Shown piece after piece: positions 4,736 to 5,780 of a stretch of DNA of 5,780 nucleotides. Source of the stretch: an uncultured Bacilli bacterium (GTDB taxonomy: Bacteria > Bacillota_I > Bacilli_A > RF39 > UBA660). How positions within the stretch are numbered: the first letter of the stretch is position 1; the number at the start of each line of letters is the position of its first letter. The notes under the pieces were generated by a model that saw only the letters and a list, made by a program, of their open reading frames with translations, made no database searches and was not told where the DNA came from. Made by a program: the position numbers and the translations under genes. The DNA is taken from NCBI GenBank assembly GCA_934091015.1, contig CAKOKM010000053.1:1-5780 (forward strand), in the 5' to 3' direction.

Positions 4736-5528
4736 ATTTTTGATGTACATCAAGTTGTGGATAAGGTATTTCAATATGATTTTTATCAAACGCTAATTTA
4801 ATATTTTCCATAAAATACCATTTAGCATTCCAATAGTCTTTCGTGTTTACCCATACTTTTACAGCGTAGATTAAAGAACTATCACTCATTTTGTCTAAAG
4901 AAATGATTACATTATCTTTATATATTACATAATCCGATTTTTGAATTATTTCAGAAATTACTTTTTTAACTTTTTTAATATCATCATTATACGAAGTCGA
5001 GAATTCTAAATCCAATCTTCTTTTTTCATTAGCAGTGTAATTTATTATTGAACTATTTGATAAACTCCCATTAGGAACTTCTATTATTTTATTATCATAA
5101 GTTACTAAAGTTGTATAAAATATGTTTATATTTTTAACAGTTCCCTCATTGTTTAATACTTCGATGTAATCTCCTTGTTTAAAAGGTTTAAAAATTATTA
5201 ACATTAGGCCTCCGGCAAAATTAGATAAACCACCCTGTAATGCGAGACCTATTGCGATACCACATGATCCTAAAATAGTAAAAAATGTTGTTGTCGGAAT
5301 TCCTACAATAGATGCAGCAATAACAAATAAAATAGATTTAATTACAATGTTTATTATGTTTATAATAAAACTTTTGACAGTCGGTTCTAATTTTAGTAAT
5401 TTGTTTTTTTGAAGATGTTTTGTATAATAATCCGTTAATTTAAAACCTATATAGATAAATATAACAGCTATTAATAGATAAATACTTTTATCATAAACTT
5501 TTTCTAATATTTCTTTTATTTTTTCCAT
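4734..5528 (-). CDS. mscS: Small-conductance mechanosensitive channel, MscS family
   Basis: A cytoplasmic-membrane channel that opens under membrane tension and releases solutes during hypo-osmotic shock, normally a homoheptamer. At 264 aa it is close to E. coli MscS in length and has the minimal three-helix layout: TM1 about 15-34, TM2 about 55-76 and pore-lining TM3 about 80-113. TM3 reads TILGSCGIAIGLALQGGLSNFAGGLMLIIFKPF, with the Gly/Ala packing pattern, the LQG.LSN..GG signature and the KPF exit characteristic of the family. The beta domain follows (GDYIEV...GTV..I.IF.TTLVTYDNKIIEVPNGSLSNSSIINYT, 119-165), then the C-terminal alpha/beta domain ending IEIPYPQLDV (252-261). The ATG has AAAGGAG a few bases upstream. 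It is a single gene, divergent from the CmpB-like gene and convergent with glyQS. Confidence 0.96.
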   Translation of the reverse strand: MEKIKEILEKVYDKSIYLLIAVIFIYIGFKLTDYYTKHLQKNKLLKLEPTVKSFIINIINIVIKSILFVIAASIVGIPTTTFFTILGSCGIAIGLALQGGLSNFAGGLMLIIFKPFKQGDYIEVLNNEGTVKNINIFYTTLVTYDNKIIEVPNGSLSNSSIINYTANEKRRLDLEFSTSYNDDIKKVKKVISEIIQKSDYVIYKDNVIISLDKMSDSSLIYAVKVWVNTKDYWNAKWYFMENIKLAFDKNHIEIPYPQLDVHQK

Positions 5529-5549
5529 AATTCTCCTTTTCTTATTTAT

Positions 5550-5558
5550 ATTTTACCA
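5550..5558 (-). promoter_or_regulatory. Candidate extended -10 promoter for mscS
   Basis: On the minus strand TGGTAAAAT supplies a TGN extension and TAAAAT (5/6). The predicted start is near 5543, leaving a leader of about 15 nt that holds the AAAGGAG site. No convincing -35 is present. Confidence 0.5.
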
Positions 5559-5586
5559 TAAATTTATTTATATTAATAAATTTATT
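5558..5586. repeat. AT-rich inverted/direct repeat upstream of mscS
   Basis: ATAAATTTATT occurs at 5558-5568 and again at 5576-5586. Because ATAAATTTAT is itself a palindrome, the pair also forms an 11-bp inverted repeat (5558-5568 and 5575-5585) with a 6-nt spacer. It abuts the candidate mscS extended -10, where a regulator could block RNA polymerase. In such AT-rich DNA chance is a real alternative. Confidence 0.45.
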
Positions 5587-5612
5587 ACACATTATAAAAA
5601 TGGTGATGTACA

Positions 5613-5780
5613 ATAAAAGTTATATTTATTTTTATATTATTTTGTATTATTGGTTATTTATGGGAGGTTATATTATATTTATTTAAAATTGGTAAAATTG
5701 TTAATAAAGGAAATTTGCATGGACCATGGTTACCTGTTTATGGATTTGGTGGTTTAATAATTTATTATGTTAGCAGTAAA
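5613..5780 (+). CDS. 5' part of a CmpB-type membrane protein (putative ABC-transporter type IV family), unusual start
   Basis: The reading frame runs off the window end. From the ATA at 5613 the protein reads as a hydrophobic segment (KVIFIFILFCIIGYLWEVILYLF) followed by NKGNLHGPWLPVYGFGGLIIYYV. The G..WE motif in the first membrane helix and the N.G.L.GP..P.YG.G motif are hallmarks of the CmpB/PF06541 family, polytopic membrane proteins of unknown role annotated as putative ABC-transporter type IV. The frame has a TGA at 5604-5606 and no ATG, GTG or TTG between it and the conserved region. Either translation begins at ATA 5613, with GGTGA at 5602-5606 six nt upstream, or a one-base indel in AAAA (5615-5618) has shifted it out of frame with ATG 5606, which would otherwise give MYNKVIFIF. 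Family assignment is firm; the start is not. Confidence 0.75.
   Translation, partial: MKVIFIFILFCIIGYLWEVILYLFKIGKIVNKGNLHGPWLPVYGFGGLIIYYVSSK

Noticed and set aside
5600..5686. ATG-initiated open frame at 5600 continuing in frame to a TAA at 5684-5686
   Set aside because: After the first few codons it is an out-of-frame reading of the CmpB-like coding region; only its first codons matter, as the possible original start before an indel.
1..5780. Mobile elements, CRISPR arrays, tRNA or rRNA genes
   Set aside because: No terminal inverted repeats with a transposase, no spaced direct repeat array, and no cloverleaf or rRNA-like segment was found by eye; the only structured RNA supported is the T-box leader.

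Overview
The window is very AT-rich (G+C about a quarter, judged by eye). It has Gram-positive-type Shine-Dalgarno sites, a T-box leader and TGG for every tryptophan I checked, so TGA appears to be a stop and the code standard. With a 3D-domain gene directly before rsmA/ksgA, as in the Bacillus yabE-rnmV-ksgA neighbourhood, this points to a low-G+C Firmicutes-type bacterium (Bacilli or Clostridia, possibly an uncultured gut lineage). It looks like ordinary chromosome: I see no insertion sequence, CRISPR array, tRNA, rRNA or clear phage module.

Layout. (1) 1-1278: the 3' end of a 3D-domain protein gene and rsmA/ksgA on the + strand, 16 nt apart, ending in a bidirectional terminator. (2) 1278-2359: three small minus-strand genes, a sigma-region-4-like HTH protein, an unrecognised 132-aa protein, and a cold-shock protein with its own terminator and an extended -10 promoter. 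(3) 2360-2575: a divergent intergenic region with a promoter in each direction. (4) 2576-4601: a small DUF5698/UPF0316-like membrane protein, then glycyl-tRNA synthetase (alpha2 type) behind its own promoter and a T-box leader. (5) 4734-5528: an MscS-family channel on the minus strand, convergent with the synthetase gene. (6) 5613-5780: the 5' end of a CmpB-type (putative ABC-transporter type IV family) membrane protein with no ordinary start codon in its frame.

How the genes relate. rsmA and glyQS are translation housekeeping genes, and the second is evidently controlled by glycyl-tRNA charging. The 3D-domain protein, DUF5698 protein, MscS channel and CmpB-like protein are envelope functions with no visible shared pathway. 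Genes are compact: the terminator of three of the four gene ends facing one overlaps or abuts the stop codon.

Most unusual feature: the glyQS T-box leader. The T-box motif and antiterminator are near-canonical, but a strong promoter leaves only about 70 nt in front of them, too little for a standard Stem I, and the terminator seems to be built from a long-range pairing that encloses the antiterminator. I do not see a convincing undescribed multi-gene system.
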